From the NCBI RefSeq assembly GCF_014196965.1, contig NZ_JACIEQ010000003.1:372001-436000 (forward strand): 64,000 bases of DNA, written 5' to 3'. Below are positions 27,167 to 35,631 of this stretch, one piece after another. Position numbers and translations under genes: made by a program. The notes under the pieces are model-generated. The model did not search any database, was not told the DNA's origin, and saw nothing but the letters and a program-made list of their open reading frames with translations. Origin of the DNA: Actibacterium naphthalenivorans. Its GTDB lineage: Bacteria; Pseudomonadota; Alphaproteobacteria; Rhodobacterales; Rhodobacteraceae. Every line of letters starts with the position of its first letter. The stretch's first letter is position 1.

Positions 27167-28746
27167 TCGCCGACCCCGCTCATCAACTCGCCGATTTTCC
27201 GGCGTGCCGCGTCATCATTTGCAACGATCCCCGCCAGGTGCCCCCGATCCATCACCGCGATGCGGTGGCTCAGGTCGAGAAGCTCATCAAGCTCGGTCGA
27301 GATCAGCACCACCGCGGCCCCGGCCTCGGCGGTATCGCGAATACGCTGCCGGGTTGCGGCGATATTCGCCAGATCCAGCCCGTAGGTGGGTTTGTTGAAA
27401 ATCACCGCGCGCGCCGTGCCGGTCAGTTCGCGCGCCAGCAGCACTTTCTGGATATTGCCGCCCGAAAGCTTGCCCACCGGCGTTTCGGCAGAGGGCGTGC
27501 GGATGTCGAACGCGCGGATCTTTTCGCGGGCATTCTCGGTGATCTCCGCAGGTTTTTCAAAGCCCTGAACCCAATATGGCGCCGCGCCGATTTCTTTCAG
27601 CAGCAGGTTGATGGCGACCGAAAAGCTGCCCACCGTGCCCTCGCCCAGCCGGTCGTCGGTAATATAGCGCAGCCCCTTGCCACGGCGCGCGCCGATCGAG
27701 AGACGATCGACAAAGGCGCCATCCAGCCGGATCCGCCCGTCGGAAATCGGCTCCTGGCCCGCCAACGCCTCGGCCAGTTGTTTCTGGCCATTGCCATCGA
27801 TGCCCGCGATGCCGAAAACCTCGCCCGGCCAGACCTTGAATTCGATGTTGTGCAGGGGCACCGCCGCGGCCCCGGCATAGAGCGCGAGCACCTCGAGCAC
27901 CGGGTCGCCCGCGCGGTCCACCGTGGCCGGATCGACCCGCGCGGCCGCCCCAGACGCCATGTCATGGGTGCCGAACATCAGTCGCACCACTTCGCCGGTG
28001 GCGGCTTGCGGATCCATTTGCCGCAGCGTTTCGGGGGCGATGCCGCCCACTTTCCTGCCCAGCCGCAGCACCGAGATACGATCGCCATATTCGACCGCTT
28101 CGTTCAGCTTGTGGGTGATGAAGACCACCGCCACGCCCTCGGAGGCCAGCCGGCGCATGAGTTGGCCCAGCCGCGCCGCGTCATGCGGCGTCAGCATCGC
28201 GGTTGCTTCGTCGAGGATCAGAAAACGCGCCCCGCGCATCAGCGCGCGCACGATCTCTGCCTGCTGGCGTTCGCCCAACGACAGATCGCCCGTCAGCGCC
28301 ATCGGATCAAGGCTCACCCCGATCCGCGCCGCCATCGCCGCCATCCGGGCCGCGGTGCCCTCGCGATCCGGCCGCCGCCACCAGGCACGGCCCAGCACGG
28401 CGTTTTCCACCAGCGTCAGGCTGGGCACCAGCATCGAATGCTGGAACACCGTGCTGATGCCGATGTCCAGCGCCCCGGCGGGCGACGCGATCGGCCGTGC
28501 GTCGCCGTCGATCAGAATGCGCCCTTCGTCGGGCTGCTGCAGCCCCGACAGCATCGACACAAGCGTCGATTTGCCGGCGCCATTCTCGCCCAGCAGAACG
28601 TGCACCTCGCCGGCATGAAACTCCATGTCGATACGGTCGTTCGCGATGACGCCCGGATAGCGCTTGGTCACGCCTTCGAGCCTGACGATGGGCGCGCCAC
28701 CCGAGATCGGCCGCGCGGCAGAAGGAATCGCTTGTCCGTCTGGCAT
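27163..28746 (-). CDS. double-domain ABC ATPase of a BMP/sugar-type importer
   Basis: A 527-residue ATPase with two tandem nucleotide-binding domains, as in the RbsA/NupO class. The first domain has GENGAGKST, LSLGERQQ and LILDEATAML; the second has the degenerate P-loop GIDGNGQKQL and SGGNIQKVLLARELT. ATG 28746 was chosen because earlier starts read through the upstream intergenic sequence. It energises the two permeases downstream. Confidence 0.9.
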   Translation of the reverse strand: MPDGQAIPSAARPISGGAPIVRLEGVTKRYPGVIANDRIDMEFHAGEVHVLLGENGAGKSTLVSMLSGLQQPDEGRILIDGDARPIASPAGALDIGISTVFQHSMLVPSLTLVENAVLGRAWWRRPDREGTAARMAAMAARIGVSLDPMALTGDLSLGERQQAEIVRALMRGARFLILDEATAMLTPHDAARLGQLMRRLASEGVAVVFITHKLNEAVEYGDRISVLRLGRKVGGIAPETLRQMDPQAATGEVVRLMFGTHDMASGAAARVDPATVDRAGDPVLEVLALYAGAAAVPLHNIEFKVWPGEVFGIAGIDGNGQKQLAEALAGQEPISDGRIRLDGAFVDRLSIGARRGKGLRYITDDRLGEGTVGSFSVAINLLLKEIGAAPYWVQGFEKPAEITENAREKIRAFDIRTPSAETPVGKLSGGNIQKVLLARELTGTARAVIFNKPTYGLDLANIAATRQRIRDTAEAGAAVVLISTELDELLDLSHRIAVMDRGHLAGIVANDDAARRKIGELMSGVGE

Positions 28747-28804
28747 GTTTCTCTCCGAAAGGATGGGCGGGCCCGAAGGCGGGGACCCGCCCGATGGGTC
28801 AGGA

Positions 28805-29839
28805 TCAGTTTCCGCTGACCAGCGCATGCACGGAATCGGCATCGAATTTCGGAGTGACCTTCACCTCCCCCGACACGATCTGCTCGCGCACCGCCATCAC
28901 CTCATCCCAGATATCATCCGGGATCTGGTCGGTTTTCAGAAGCGCGACCGAGTCGTCCTTGAGGTTGATGTCATAGTTGCGGCTGCCGTAGGCGTCGGCT
29001 TTGATATCCTCGATCATCGCCTGATAGACAGGGGTCAGGTTCCACAGCACCGAGCTGAGCAGATAGCCTTTGTCGATCGGGGTCTTGTCACCGATCACGT
29101 CGATGAATGTCACCTTGCCGCCATCACCGGCGGGCGTGGTTTCGATCGCCTGCAACATCCCGAAGGACGAGCCGTTGCCCTGACCGAAGATGATGTCGGC
29201 CCCTGCCGCGATCAGCGATTCCGTCACTCGCTTGCCGCCTGCCGCGTCGGAATAAGCCGCCGGCCCGATCACCGCGTAGCGGATCACGGCGTCGGGCCTG
29301 GTGGCTTTCACACCCTCGGCAAAGGCGGCCGATTGCGCGTTCCACGACGGCGGCTCGCCCGATGTGACGATACCCACGGTCCCCGAGCGCGTCATCTTCG
29401 CCGCCAGCACACCCGCGAGATAGGCACCTTCGTGCCCCGAGGCGGTGTAGTCGGCCACCATGCCCGCCTTGAGCGCGTCGGGGCTGTCGACAATGGCCAC
29501 TTTCACACCGGCTTCCGTCCCGATCTCGGGCGCGGCGGTGTTGTAGCCGCCGGCATGGGCGATGATCAGGCCGGGCTTTTCCTCGGCCAGTTCGCGCAAC
29601 GTCGGGCGCACGTCGCCGTAGCCGAGGTTTTCGGCGACGATCACTTCGACCCCCTCGGCCTCGCCCGCGGCCTTCGCGCCTTCTATGCCCTGCTGGTTCC
29701 AGCCGAAATCCGTGCCGGTCTCCGGTGTCAGGATCGCGATCGAGGTGATCTCCTCGGCGGCAACCGGCAATCCCAGCCCGGCACAGATCGCCACGACGGA
29801 GATCAGCCGGGCAAGTCGCTTGTTTGCAGTTTTCGTCAT
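28805..29839 (-). CDS. BMP-family solute-binding protein
   Basis: A 344-residue periplasmic protein of the basic membrane protein family, with a Sec signal peptide (MTKTANKRLARLISVVAIC, cleavage near PVAA). No proper lipobox is seen, so it is soluble. Body motifs include GTDFGWNQQGIEGAK, GHEGAYLAGVLAAKMT and DVIGDKTPIDKGY. ATG 29839 follows GGGAGCA. Relatives bind purine nucleosides, and some bind other heteroaromatic ligands. It is the first gene of the importer operon. Confidence 0.88.
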   Translation of the reverse strand: MTKTANKRLARLISVVAICAGLGLPVAAEEITSIAILTPETGTDFGWNQQGIEGAKAAGEAEGVEVIVAENLGYGDVRPTLRELAEEKPGLIIAHAGGYNTAAPEIGTEAGVKVAIVDSPDALKAGMVADYTASGHEGAYLAGVLAAKMTRSGTVGIVTSGEPPSWNAQSAAFAEGVKATRPDAVIRYAVIGPAAYSDAAGGKRVTESLIAAGADIIFGQGNGSSFGMLQAIETTPAGDGGKVTFIDVIGDKTPIDKGYLLSSVLWNLTPVYQAMIEDIKADAYGSRNYDINLKDDSVALLKTDQIPDDIWDEVMAVREQIVSGEVKVTPKFDADSVHALVSGN

Positions 29840-29941
29840 GTCTTGCTCCCGTGTTGACATTCCGCCCGGTTGGTTTTCCGTTACCGGGCTTGCAGACCCG
29901 CCCATATCCGGACGGGCCCCCTTCTTTCCGATGAGGCTGCC

Positions 29942-30409
29942 GTGACCGACCTTCCCCAACGTTTCGTCCTGACCCTCGCCGCGCTGGCGCTGCTGGGCGC
30001 GCCCGCGCTGCCCCCCGCACATGCCGAGGCGACCGCGCCATCACCGAAGCGCGGCACCGAGGGGCTTGTGGCCGTCCCCCTCGAGGTCACCAATGCCGGA
30101 GACCTGACCCTGAGCTGCGAGGTGAAGCTTGCGCACTGGTATTCCTTCGCACTTGGCACGGCGGCATATGGCGTGACGCTTTCGGCCACGCTCTGGTCCG
30201 ATCCGTCCAGCGGCGCGGTGGTTTTGCTGAACCGGATCGGCGACCAGATGCCGGTCGAGCGGATCTGGTGCGGCGTCGAGGGGCGGAGCTGGGACACCCG
30301 CTTCGAGATGCCGCTGGCGCGCGCCGCCGGAACCGCCGAAGCGCCGCTGCGCTTTTCCTGCGTCAGCGGTGCCAAAGACGCGGCCCCGATCACCTGCAGC
30401 GCGCCCTGA
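29942..30409 (+). CDS. small secreted protein of unknown function
   Basis: A 155-residue protein with a probable GTG start at 29942 after GAGG at 29933. The first 28 residues form a Sec signal peptide (FVLTLAALALLGAPALPPAHA). The mature part has three cysteines (TLSCEV, IWCGVEG, RFSCVSG) plus one near the end (ITCSAP), which could make two disulfides. It is divergent from the BMP-type importer with a 102-bp gap. I do not recognise the family; periplasmic location is the only supported statement. Confidence 0.6.
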   Translation: MTDLPQRFVLTLAALALLGAPALPPAHAEATAPSPKRGTEGLVAVPLEVTNAGDLTLSCEVKLAHWYSFALGTAAYGVTLSATLWSDPSSGAVVLLNRIGDQMPVERIWCGVEGRSWDTRFEMPLARAAGTAEAPLRFSCVSGAKDAAPITCSAP

Positions 30410-30613
30410 AGGGCCTGCCGCCCGCCTGCCCTGCCGTGATGCCCCGAAAGGGGTTTTGTCATCGCCTGTGCTCCGGTCATGCCCGGAGCGGATGCGGCGC
30501 GCCGGCGCGACCGCATCCCCTGTCCGGGTGCTGCATGAGAAATCGGGGTCGGCCCTTTGCAACCAGCCACCCTGATCTCGACCATATCCGCCGCGACCTT
30601 TCCGCCAACAACT

Positions 30614-30635
30614 CTCAACCGATTTAATGGTTGAG
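30614..30635. promoter_or_regulatory. inverted repeat CTCAACC-N8-GGTTGAG
   Basis: A perfect 7-bp inverted repeat with an 8-base AT-rich spacer, 300 bp before the monooxygenase gene. Its core half-site CAACC/GGTTG recurs at 30798-30818 and in front of the aminotransferase gene, so it is a candidate operator for the GntR regulator encoded at 39814. Confidence 0.5.
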
Positions 30636-30797
30636 ATTGATCAAGCAGCCCGGCAAAGCAAAAGAAGCCTTCATTTTGGGCTGATATCGCGCCAATTCTT
30701 TAAAATTCTGCTATTTTCAGTGCGATATATGAATCTCTATGCCAAAAATCGAAGGCGTCAGGCGGTGAATCGCTCCGCCAAAATGGCTTTTCCACAC

Positions 30798-30818
30798 GCA
30801 ACCATTATTTTTGGTTGC
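30798..30818. promoter_or_regulatory. inverted repeat GCAACC-N9-GGTTGC
   Basis: A perfect 6-bp inverted repeat around ATTATTTTT, 117 bp before the monooxygenase start. The right part, CCATTATTTTTGGTTGCA, closely resembles CCATTTTTTGGTTGCA at about 39664-39679, in front of the aminotransferase gene on the other transcription unit. Confidence 0.55.
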
Positions 30819-30934
30819 AAAGATTTGGTTGGCGGCCATAGTTTGCTCTCATGACATGACCGGACCGCCTTTACCACGCCGCGCAGTTCCGGAGCGGGCC
30901 TCGGCCCACCGACAGGGAAGGTTCAAATGACGCC

Positions 30935-32428
30935 ATGACCATGCAGCAAAAGACGACGGATGCGCCGAACCCGGCCCATCGGCTGAAGACAGGCGCCGAA
31001 TTCAAGGCAACGCTTGATGATGGCCGTCAGCTTTGGCTGGGCGGGCGGAAGCTTGACAAGGTCACCGACGAGCCCGCGCTGGCGGCGGGGGTGGAGTTGA
31101 TCGCCTCGATGTTCGACGATCAGTTCAAACCCGAATTCGCCGAGGCCACGACCTATGTCGAACCCACGACCGGCGAACTGGCGAGCCGCGCCTGGCAGGT
31201 GCCCCGCTCATCCGAGGAGTTGACGGACCGGCGCAAGATGATCGAATACACCAGCCTGAAAACCGCAGGCACCTTCGGACGCCCGCCGGATCTGGCGCCC
31301 GCGATCGTTGCGGGGCTGATGGCGCATGTGGATGTTTTCAAAGAAAAGAAATCCATGATCGAGGGCTGCAGCCCCGATTTCGGCGAGAATATCGAAGCCT
31401 ATATGGCGTTTGGCCGCGCCAACAACCTGACCGCCTCGGAAAGTCTTGCCGGGCCGCAGACCGACCGCTCCAACCCCAAGGCCGCCGAAATGGCCTTTCT
31501 GCGGGTGAAAAAGGCGACCAAGGACGGCGTCTATGTGTCGGGCGCCAAGACGGTGGGCTCGATCGCCGCGCAGGCGAATGACATCTTCTTCACCAACCTC
31601 GGCGGGCTGACCACCACGCCACCTGAGGCCTGCGTCTGGGGGGCCGTGCCGATCAATACCGACGGGATCAAGATGATCTCGCGCGAGATGGTCTCTCAGC
31701 CCGGCGCGAGCAAGTTCGATCATCCTGTTTCGTCGCTGGGCGAGGAGGCCGACCAGTTCATCGTCTTTGACGATGTTTTCGTGCCGAAGGACAAGATCTT
31801 CAACCTCGGAGACCCGACGGGGATGTCGTGGTACGGGCCGGTCTGCGTGTTCGCGCATTGGCACGTACTGACCCGGCTTGCGGTAAAGGCGGAACTGTTC
31901 GTCGGCGCGGGGCAGCTGGTGCTGGACGTGCTGGGCACCGGCAAGATCCCGGCGGTGCAACTGATGCTGGGCGAGCTGATCGAATATGCGCAAACGCTGC
32001 GCGCCTTCATCTATGCCGCCGAGCACAAGGCCAGCATGACGGCCTCGGGCGTGATGACGCCGGATGTCTCGATGCTGACGGCCGGGCGGCTCTATTCGAT
32101 CGAGAACTATCCGCGTATCATCCATATCTTGCAGGAAATCTGCGGTCAGGGTCTGGTGATGCGTTTCGGCAAAGACGCCTTCGAGAACCCGGAAATCGGC
32201 CATTACCTGAATGAACTTCTGCCCGGTCACGGCGTGACGGCGATGCAGAAGGAACTGCTGATGAACTTCATATGGGATATGACCTCGGGCGCCTTGGCCG
32301 GGCGTGTCGCACTGTTCGAGAACGTCAACGCCTCGCCCGCGCCGCGCCTGCGGGCGCGCCTGTTCGAAGAGGTCAACCGCGAAGCGTTCGTCGATCAGGT
32401 GAAGACCATCGCCGGAATGGACTGGTAG
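30935..32428 (+). CDS. HpaB-family FADH2-dependent monooxygenase, probable 3-hydroxypyridine hydroxylase
   Basis: A 497-residue member of the 4-hydroxyphenylacetate 3-monooxygenase large-subunit family (two-component, acyl-CoA-dehydrogenase fold). Visible family features are the substrate/flavin region RRKMIEYTSLKTAGTFGRPPD (near 100-120), DGVYVSGAKTVGS, the flavin loop near PINTDGIKMISREMV, and VFDDVFVPKDKIF. It needs reduced flavin from a partner, and a matching HpaC-type reductase lies in the same operon (36731). The downstream NicX-type enzyme requires a 2,5-dihydroxypyridine, so I infer para-hydroxylation of a 3-hydroxypyridine. The family start is normal; ATG 30941 is an alternative. 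Confidence 0.82.
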   Translation: MTMQQKTTDAPNPAHRLKTGAEFKATLDDGRQLWLGGRKLDKVTDEPALAAGVELIASMFDDQFKPEFAEATTYVEPTTGELASRAWQVPRSSEELTDRRKMIEYTSLKTAGTFGRPPDLAPAIVAGLMAHVDVFKEKKSMIEGCSPDFGENIEAYMAFGRANNLTASESLAGPQTDRSNPKAAEMAFLRVKKATKDGVYVSGAKTVGSIAAQANDIFFTNLGGLTTTPPEACVWGAVPINTDGIKMISREMVSQPGASKFDHPVSSLGEEADQFIVFDDVFVPKDKIFNLGDPTGMSWYGPVCVFAHWHVLTRLAVKAELFVGAGQLVLDVLGTGKIPAVQLMLGELIEYAQTLRAFIYAAEHKASMTASGVMTPDVSMLTAGRLYSIENYPRIIHILQEICGQGLVMRFGKDAFENPEIGHYLNELLPGHGVTAMQKELLMNFIWDMTSGALAGRVALFENVNASPAPRLRARLFEEVNREAFVDQVKTIAGMDW

Positions 32429-32493
32429 CCAGATCACTCCGGGCGCGCCGCCCGAGCGGTACGCCCGCCCCTTGATGCGAGACGATACCCGCA

Positions 32494-32895
32494 ATGCCCG
32501 ACACGCCTGTTCTGGCAGCGTTCTATGCCGCTTACAATGCGCATGATGCCCAGGCCGCCGCCGCGCTCTATACTCCTGACGGCCGCCACGAGGAAATCGC
32601 CATGGCCAAGACCCGCGCCGGCCATGCCGCGCTGGCCGAGGGGCTGGAGGGGTTTTTCCGGATGCTGCCGGATGTGCATTGGCAACCCGGCGCGGTGATC
32701 CGTTCGGCCGACTGGCTGGCGGTCAGCTACCGGATGACAGGCAGCTTCACCCCGCGCCCGAACGAGGCAGACCCCGCCCCCGCCCCGCGCGCGGTGGCGC
32801 TGGACGGGCTGCATCTCGTGCAACTGCGTGATGGTGCGATCGGATGCACGCGCGATTATTGGGACAAGGACGCGTTCCTTGCCCAGATCAGGTGA
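32494..32895 (+). CDS. SnoaL/NTF2-like protein
   Basis: A 133-residue single-domain protein of the SnoaL/NTF2-like fold: N-terminal FYAAYNAHDAQAAAALYTPD, central RAGHAALAEGLEGFFRMLPD and C-terminal HLVQLRDGAIGCTRDYWD. Such proteins act as small isomerases, hydratases or unknown helpers in catabolic operons. It lies between the monooxygenase and the first amidase, so it probably handles a pathway intermediate. The actual reaction cannot be predicted. Confidence 0.72.
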   Translation: MPDTPVLAAFYAAYNAHDAQAAAALYTPDGRHEEIAMAKTRAGHAALAEGLEGFFRMLPDVHWQPGAVIRSADWLAVSYRMTGSFTPRPNEADPAPAPRAVALDGLHLVQLRDGAIGCTRDYWDKDAFLAQIR

Positions 32896-32896
32896 G

Positions 32897-34339
32897 ATGA
32901 TGCTGGCCGAATATCACACATTGGATGCCACCGCCCTCGCCGGGCTGATCCGCGCCGGCGAGGTCAGCGCACACGAGGTTTTCGAAACCGCGCTCGCCCG
33001 GATCGCGGCGCTGGAGCCGATGCTGAACGCCATCGTGCATCCGCATTACGACCTCGCCGAGGCGGATCTGCAGGCCGGTCTGCCCGACGGGCCGTTCACC
33101 GGTGTGCCCTTCCTGCTCAAGAACACCGGGTTTGCGGTACGGGGGATGGAACTGTCGACGGGATCGCGCCTGTTTGCCGGGGTTGTCGATCATGCCGACG
33201 GCACACTTGCCGCGCGCTATCGCAGGGCGGGCCTTGTCTTGCTGGGCAAATCGAACACGCCCGAATTCGCGCTCAGCTTCGCGACCGAGCCGCGCGAATT
33301 CGGCGCCACGCGCAACCCATGGAGCCTCGAGCACGGGCCGGGCGGGTCTTCGGGCGGATCGGCGGCGGCGGTGGCCGCGGGGCTGGTGCCCTTCGCCAAC
33401 AGCTCTGACGGCGCCGGATCAACGCGCCTGCCCGCCGCGCACACCGGGCTGTTCGGCTTCAAACCCAGCCGCATGCGCAACCCGCTCGGGCCTGTCGCGG
33501 TCGAAGCGATCGCGGGCATGTCCACCCCGCACGCGCTGACACGTTCGGTGCGCGACAGTGCGGCGCTGCTGGATGCAACCGCCGGGGCCGATCAAGGCGA
33601 TCCCTACGCCCAGCCGGAGCAAGAGTGCAGCTTTCTTGCCTCGGTCGCGCGCGATCCGGGTTCGCTGCGCATCGGGCTTACGCTGGACTCTCCGCTTGGC
33701 ACGCCCGTCGATCCGCAGGTCCGCGCGCGGTGCCTGGAGGCTGCACGGCTGATGGAGAACCTTGGCCATGAGGTCGAAGAGGTGGCCGATGCGGGCTATG
33801 ACGCGCAGGCGCTGAAAACCGCCTGGCGCGTGATTCCGGGCGTGAACGTGGCCGCGGCGGTACTGGCGCGCGGCCGGGCGCTGGGGCTTGACGATCCGGC
33901 GGCGGCGCTGGAGCCGGTGAACGAGGAATGGGTACGCGAGGGGATAGGGCTCAGCGGCATGGACTACCTTGCCGCCGTCAACCGCCTGCACCAGACCGCG
34001 CGCGACCTCGGCCGCTTTTTCGCACGGTTCGACATTTTGATGTCGCCCGCCAGCGCCGAGCTGCCTCCGAAGATCGGCGAGATGGCCAGCACCACGCCGG
34101 GTCTCAATGCCTTTTATGATCGGTTCTGGGCGCACAGCCCTTTCACCTGCGCGTTCAACGCCTCGGGCTTTCCGGCGATGAGCCTGCCCTTCGGCCTGTC
34201 CGCCCAAGGCTTGCCGGTCGGCGTACAATTCGGCGCGGCTCTGGGCGGCGACAACCTGCTGTTCGCGCTGGCCGGCCAGATCGAGCGCGCCGCCCCCTGG
34301 GCGCATCTGCGCCCCACCCTTCCGGAGCATCGCGCATGA
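32897..34339 (+). CDS. amidase-signature family hydrolase 1
   Basis: A 480-residue amidase-signature enzyme. The Ser-cisSer-Lys triad is visible: Lys75 (PFLLKNTG), cis-Ser151 in GPGGSSGGSA, and nucleophile Ser175 in SSDGAGSTRLPA. The start is ATG 32897, or ATG 32900 next to it, just after the SnoaL stop. Its stop overlaps the start of the second amidase (ATGA). In the pyridine pathway it could hydrolyse the N-acyl maleamate made by ring cleavage or the maleamate itself. Which step it takes is inference. Confidence 0.82.
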   Translation: MMLAEYHTLDATALAGLIRAGEVSAHEVFETALARIAALEPMLNAIVHPHYDLAEADLQAGLPDGPFTGVPFLLKNTGFAVRGMELSTGSRLFAGVVDHADGTLAARYRRAGLVLLGKSNTPEFALSFATEPREFGATRNPWSLEHGPGGSSGGSAAAVAAGLVPFANSSDGAGSTRLPAAHTGLFGFKPSRMRNPLGPVAVEAIAGMSTPHALTRSVRDSAALLDATAGADQGDPYAQPEQECSFLASVARDPGSLRIGLTLDSPLGTPVDPQVRARCLEAARLMENLGHEVEEVADAGYDAQALKTAWRVIPGVNVAAAVLARGRALGLDDPAAALEPVNEEWVREGIGLSGMDYLAAVNRLHQTARDLGRFFARFDILMSPASAELPPKIGEMASTTPGLNAFYDRFWAHSPFTCAFNASGFPAMSLPFGLSAQGLPVGVQFGAALGGDNLLFALAGQIERAAPWAHLRPTLPEHRA

Positions 34340-35631
34340 CCGATATTCTCGCCCTCGATGCGACCGATCTGATCGCGGCGGTTGGCGGCGCCCGCCTGTC
34401 GCACCGGGCGGTGGCCGAGGCTTATCTTGACCACATCGCCGCGCGCGAGGCCGGGATCGGCGCCTTTGAATTCCTCGACCCCGGGCTGGTGCTGAGCCGC
34501 GCCGCCGCGCTGGATTCCGCCGGCGCCGCCGGGCCGCTGGCCGCGTTGCCGGTGGGGGTGAAGGATGTGATCGACACTTGCGACATGCCCACGGGCTATG
34601 GCACGGCGGCCTATGCGGGCACCCGCCCGGCCTGGGACGCGCCCTGCGTGACGCAATGCAAACAGGCGGGTGCGCTGATCCTTGGCAAGACCGTCTCGAC
34701 CGAATTCGCCATGGCCAGCCCTGGCAAAACGCGCAACCCCTGGAACACCGCGCATACCCCCGGCGGGTCCTCCAGCGGGTCTTGCGCGGCGGTCGCTTCG
34801 GGCATGGCGCTGATGGGGTTTGGCACGCAGACCGCAGGCTCGATCATCCGCCCGGCGTCTTATTGCGGGGTGGTGGGGTACAAGCCGAGCTTCGGCCTGC
34901 TGGAGCCCGCTGAGATCAAGGTGCTGGCGCATTCGCTGGATACGCTGGGCCTCATCACCCGTTCGGTGCGCGACGCGGCGCTGATTGCGTCGGTTCTGGC
35001 CGGACGGCCGGGGCTTGCGTTGAACGGGGTGCCGGGCACGCCCCCCCGAGTCGGCCTGTTCCGCACGCCGCCGTTCGAGGCCGCAGAGCCCGGCACGCTC
35101 TCCGCGCTCGAGCATGCGGTGGCGCGGATCAAGGCGGCGGGCGGCCGCGTTGTCGATATCGACCCGCCCGCCGATTTCATCGCGACGCATGATATTCACG
35201 CCGCGATCATGGGCTGGGAGGTTACCCGGGCGCTGGCGCACGAGCGTACGGTTCTGTGGGATCGGCTGACCCCGGTCACGCGCGCGTTTCTGGCCGAAAA
35301 GGCCCAGATCGACGCCCCCGCCTATGACGCCGCCCGCGCCGCTTTGCCCCGGATCCGGGCCGCGCTGGCCGATGCGATGGCCGATGTCGATGTGCTGCTT
35401 GCCCCCGCCGCGCCGGGCCCCGCGCCCGAGGGGCTGGGCGCGACCGGCGCGCCGGTTTTCAATACGCCCTGGACCGTTTTGCACATGCCCGCGCTGAGCC
35501 TGCCCGCGATCCTGTCAGGCGGCTTGCCGGTCGGGGTGCAGGTGATCGGGCGGGTGGGCGAAGATGCCCGCACGCTGGCCGCCGCCGCTTGGATCGAGGC
35601 GCGGCTGGATGCACCGGGGGCCGCGCCGTGA
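34336..35631 (+). CDS. amidase-signature family hydrolase 2
   Basis: A 431-residue amidase-signature enzyme, shorter than and clearly different from its neighbour. The triad is Lys76 (PVGVKDVID), cis-Ser145 in TPGGSSSGS and Ser169 in TQTAGSIIRPA. The following YCGVVGYKPS is a family segment. ATGA couples it to the preceding amidase. Two amidases in a row match the two C-N bonds that must be broken after opening a pyridine ring by NicX chemistry; known pathways use an alpha/beta-hydrolase and an isochorismatase-type enzyme there. Confidence 0.82.
   Translation: MTDILALDATDLIAAVGGARLSHRAVAEAYLDHIAAREAGIGAFEFLDPGLVLSRAAALDSAGAAGPLAALPVGVKDVIDTCDMPTGYGTAAYAGTRPAWDAPCVTQCKQAGALILGKTVSTEFAMASPGKTRNPWNTAHTPGGSSSGSCAAVASGMALMGFGTQTAGSIIRPASYCGVVGYKPSFGLLEPAEIKVLAHSLDTLGLITRSVRDAALIASVLAGRPGLALNGVPGTPPRVGLFRTPPFEAAEPGTLSALEHAVARIKAAGGRVVDIDPPADFIATHDIHAAIMGWEVTRALAHERTVLWDRLTPVTRAFLAEKAQIDAPAYDAARAALPRIRAALADAMADVDVLLAPAAPGPAPEGLGATGAPVFNTPWTVLHMPALSLPAILSGGLPVGVQVIGRVGEDARTLAAAAWIEARLDAPGAAP

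Larger units (their letters stand above)
30410..30934. other. 525-bp regulatory region before the pyridine-catabolism operon
   Basis: No convincing gene is present. The second half (30600-30850) is AT-richer than its surroundings and carries two inverted repeats built from CAACC and GGTTG (30614-30635 and 30798-30818), as expected for a controlled promoter of the operon that starts at 30935. Confidence 0.6.
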
